From Anammoximicrobium sp032229885 (GTDB lineage Bacteria; Planctomycetota; Planctomycetia; Pirellulales; Pirellulaceae), in contig JAVYAJ010000182.1 of NCBI GenBank assembly GCA_032229885.1, positions 1-15,893 on the forward strand: a DNA stretch of 15,893 nt, written 5' to 3'. This document shows, piece by piece, positions 13,871-15,893 of the stretch (positions within the stretch are counted from its first letter, which is position 1; every line of letters starts with the position of its first letter). A program made the position numbers and the translations under genes. The notes beneath the pieces were generated by a model. It searched no databases, was not told where the DNA came from, and saw only the letters and a list, made by a program, of their open reading frames with translations.

Positions 13871-14088
13871 CACGACGCGTGGCGACGCGCCAAACGCGCG
13901 CAGCGCGATGCGCCGGCAGACCTCGTCGCCAAGCATCACCCCAAACACGGGGTCGCTCCGCGCGGCGCAAGGTGCGCGTCAACCACGGCCGACGCCCCTC
14001 GTCGAAGCGCGCCGTTGCCAGTAGACTGAAGACCGGCCGCATGCGACGTTCGGCGTTTTCGACCCCCCTCCGGCTACAGGCGATTTTC

Positions 14089-15552
14089 ATGAGACAATCA
14101 CGCTTCAACCGTTGGCGATTTGGGTTGGGCGCCGTGTTTCTGACGCTGTGCGGTTGCCCGGCCCAAGGCCCGTCGCCGCCCAGCGAGACGCCCGCCCCGG
14201 CAGCGGGCGCCTTGCGCGTGATCGTCGTCGACGACCCGCCGCTGGCCGCGGCCATCCAGCAGCAGTGGACCGCACGGGCCGAAGGCGAATTGGACCTGCA
14301 AGCGTTGACGTCCGACGAACTGTGCGCCCCCCAGCGACGACGTTTGGCCGCCGATGCGGTGATCTATCCGAGCGGATTGCTCGGCGAACTGGCCGAACGC
14401 GGCTGGCTCGAACCGCTGTCGGACGCCGCGCTCGACTCGCCCGAGTTCGCGCGTCGTGACATTTTTGACCATCTTCGACAGCATGAAATCGTCTGGGGGA
14501 ACCAGGTTCTCGCCGTCCCGCTCGGTTCGCCGCCGCTGGTGCTGGTCTATCGCGCGGACGCCTTCGAGCGACTGGGGCTGCGGCCGCCGGATACGTGGCA
14601 CGAGTATGCGGCGCTGTGTCGGCGTCTGGCGAGTTCGCGCGAGCTGTTGACCGATCTGGTCGATCCGCAAGCCGATTGGCATCCCGTGGCCGAACCGCTC
14701 GGACCAGGCTGGGCAGGCCAGACGCTGCTGGCTCGCGCGGCGACCTACGCCCGCCACCGCAGCTATTTCGCGACACTCTTCGACCCGACGACGATGGAGC
14801 CGCGGATCGCGTCACCGCCGTTTGTCAAAGGACTCGAAGAGCTCGTCGCCGCGGCCTCGTTCGCCGGACCCGAAGCTGTTCAATGGACGCCCGAGCGCAT
14901 TCGCGAGCTGCTGCTGGCCGGGCGCTGCCTGATGGGGATGACGTGGCCCTGCGCGGCCCGAGGCCCTGAAAACGCAACCGCGACCGCCGAGCGCCGTGTG
15001 CTGCTGGCCGCGGCCGACCTGCCCGGATCGCGCGAGGCTTTTCATCCTGGGAACGACGAATGGCAGCCCCGCGAAGCGACGGAATCGGGACGGATCACGC
15101 TGTTGAATGTCGCCGGGCGATTGGGTTCGGTGGTCGCCGGATCCCCCCGGATCTCGGCTGCCAGCAGCCTGCTGGTGCGGTTGTCCGGCCCGGAGTGGAA
15201 TCGAGACGTGTCGCCCTTCAGCACGGCGACGACGGTGTTCCGAGGCAGCCAGTTGCCGGACGTGCAGGCATGGGTCGGCGGCGGGTTTTCGGACGCCTCG
15301 GCAAAGGCGTATGGCGAGCTGCTGCAAGAGACGCTCCGCCATACGCTGACGGTCAACTCGATCCGGCTGCCCGGTCGCCAGCGTTACCTGGCGGCGCTGG
15401 ACGAAGCCGTTCAGGCGGCAATTCGCGGCGATCGGTCGCCGGCGGACTGCTTGAACGAAGCCGCCGACAAATGGCGCAAGATCACCGAAGACTTGGGCCT
15501 TGATAACCAGCGGCGCGCCTATTGGCGGAGCTTGGGAAAAAGCCGATCGTGA
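14089..15552 (+). CDS. extracellular solute-binding-protein-like lipoprotein
   Basis: The 487-aa product has a lipoprotein signal: basic MRQSRFNRWR, hydrophobic FGLGAVFLTL, then Cys21-Gly22-Cys23, with Cys23 the likely lipidated residue (L-C-G-C lipobox). After a Pro/Ala linker it reads ALRVIVVDDPPLAAAIQQQW, typical of a first strand and helix of periplasmic binding proteins. GNQVLAVPLGSPPLVLVYRADAFERLGL and PDTWHEYAALCRRL (cited as two blocks) match family 1 ABC-transporter binding proteins of the sugar type. It probably binds a small solute outside the cytoplasmic membrane. No permease or ATPase gene is visible here; the gene follows the Ser/Thr kinase by 218 bp. An in-frame ATG at 14041 would add 16 residues but give an unusually long n-region. 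The Shine-Dalgarno is weak (acagg). The family call is good; the ligand is unknown. Confidence 0.82.
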   Translation: MRQSRFNRWRFGLGAVFLTLCGCPAQGPSPPSETPAPAAGALRVIVVDDPPLAAAIQQQWTARAEGELDLQALTSDELCAPQRRRLAADAVIYPSGLLGELAERGWLEPLSDAALDSPEFARRDIFDHLRQHEIVWGNQVLAVPLGSPPLVLVYRADAFERLGLRPPDTWHEYAALCRRLASSRELLTDLVDPQADWHPVAEPLGPGWAGQTLLARAATYARHRSYFATLFDPTTMEPRIASPPFVKGLEELVAAASFAGPEAVQWTPERIRELLLAGRCLMGMTWPCAARGPENATATAERRVLLAAADLPGSREAFHPGNDEWQPREATESGRITLLNVAGRLGSVVAGSPRISAASSLLVRLSGPEWNRDVSPFSTATTVFRGSQLPDVQAWVGGGFSDASAKAYGELLQETLRHTLTVNSIRLPGRQRYLAALDEAVQAAIRGDRSPADCLNEAADKWRKITEDLGLDNQRRAYWRSLGKSRS

Positions 15553-15750
15553 GCCGCCCGAAGGCATCGCTGGTTCCCGTCGGGCCAGTCCGAAGCGATG
15601 TTGCTCGGCAGCCGGACCAGCGTTGCCGCGCTGTGCGACAGCCGGGGGATGCGGTTGCACACCGGAACGAATCGGGCGAGAACGGCGCCGGCTCGCCGCC
15701 GGACGTCACGTGAATCTAGCCACCGCCGCCATGGCGAGACAACGCTGTGC

Positions 15751-15755
15751 GAGGA
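15751..15755 (+). promoter_or_regulatory. Shine-Dalgarno of the truncated final gene
   Basis: GAGGA lies 7 nt before the ATG at 15763. Together with the signal-peptide-like translation it supports a real start here, although only 43 complete codons are visible. Confidence 0.6.
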
Positions 15756-15762
15756 CAGACAG

Positions 15763-15893
15763 ATGCGAACTTGCGTCATCGGCATGTTGCTTGTCGGACT
15801 GGAGCTGGGCGGAGCGTCCGACCCATGGATCGAGACCAGCGCACGGGCCGGCGAGTCGGTAGCGGACCCATCGGCAGCGGACCCATCGGCAGC
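15763..15893 (+). CDS. start of an exported protein, truncated by the window edge
   Basis: The visible 43 codons read MRTCVIGMLLVGLELGGAS, then DPWIETSARAGESV, then two ADPSA units. A short basic/polar start, a hydrophobic core at about 5-16 and small residues near 17-19 look like a Sec signal peptide. GAGGA is placed correctly upstream. It follows the solute-binding lipoprotein by 210 bp on the same strand, so co-transcription is possible. The gene continues beyond the window. No family can be assigned from this fragment. Confidence 0.65.
   Translation, partial: MRTCVIGMLLVGLELGGASDPWIETSARAGESVADPSAADPSA
15861..15893 (+). repeat. 15-bp tandem repeat at the window edge, in frame
   Basis: agcggacccatcggc occurs at 15861-15875 and again at 15876-15890, and a third copy appears to begin at 15891. 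In the reading frame of the final gene each unit encodes ADPSA. The number of copies cannot be seen because the window ends. Confidence 0.85.

Noticed and set aside
12694..14088. Upstream extension of the lipoprotein frame by 465 codons, overlapping the kinase
   Set aside because: The extension is Arg-rich noise within the kinase gene; a proper lipoprotein signal sequence begins at the ATG at 14089.
1..15893. tRNA or rRNA genes
   Set aside because: No cloverleaf with a T-loop GTTCRAN pattern and CCA-side stem, and no conserved rRNA segment, was noticed on either strand. A tRNAscan-SE/Infernal run was not possible here.

Overview
The window is GC-rich bacterial DNA that reads as a planctomycete, most likely a Pirellulales-type genome. 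The main reasons are a DUF1559 protein (pilin-like N-terminus plus the C-terminal H...DG box, a family massively expanded in planctomycetes), a zinc-ribbon/Ser-Thr-kinase/multi-membrane protein of the kind common in that phylum, many genes without a Shine-Dalgarno sequence, and hairpin-rich intergenic repeats. This placement is an inference from gene content; there is no rRNA in the window.

Layout. Positions 49-7579 hold four minus-strand genes: an RlmI-type 23S rRNA cytosine methyltransferase (49-1359), a DUF1559 pseudopilin-like protein (1859-2884), a membrane sensor histidine kinase with a periplasmic c-type haem motif (3801-5678), and a helical, HEAT-like conserved protein (6029-7579). 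The strand switches at about 7580-7846. Everything after that is on the plus strand: a 77-aa small protein with a Cys/His pattern (7847-8080), a squalene-hopene-cyclase-family class II terpene cyclase (8455-10275), a 1016-aa zinc-ribbon Ser/Thr protein kinase (10820-13870), a solute-binding-protein-like lipoprotein (14089-15552), and the start of an exported protein cut by the window edge (15763 onward).

The most unusual structure is non-coding. A repeat of about 290-357 bp occurs twice in opposite orientation (1444-1800 and 3376-3665), bracketing the DUF1559 gene. By hand alignment the inner 160 bp is roughly 85% identical without gaps. The copies differ by one clean 67-bp module, bounded in the longer copy by near-identical 14-mers. 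Each copy is built from short hairpins, one of which keeps its stem despite sequence change between copies. No transposase is present, so this may be a non-autonomous element, a repeat family that seeds rearrangement, or an invertible segment.

The genes do not form one obvious pathway. Signalling is over-represented: a haem-linked histidine kinase without an adjacent response regulator, and a transmembrane Ser/Thr kinase whose linker carries about ten Thr-centred short motifs. The kinase gene has the best promoter in the window (TTGACT, 17 bp, TAAACT), overlapped by an inverted repeat. No tRNA, rRNA, CRISPR array, phage gene or insertion-sequence transposase was seen.
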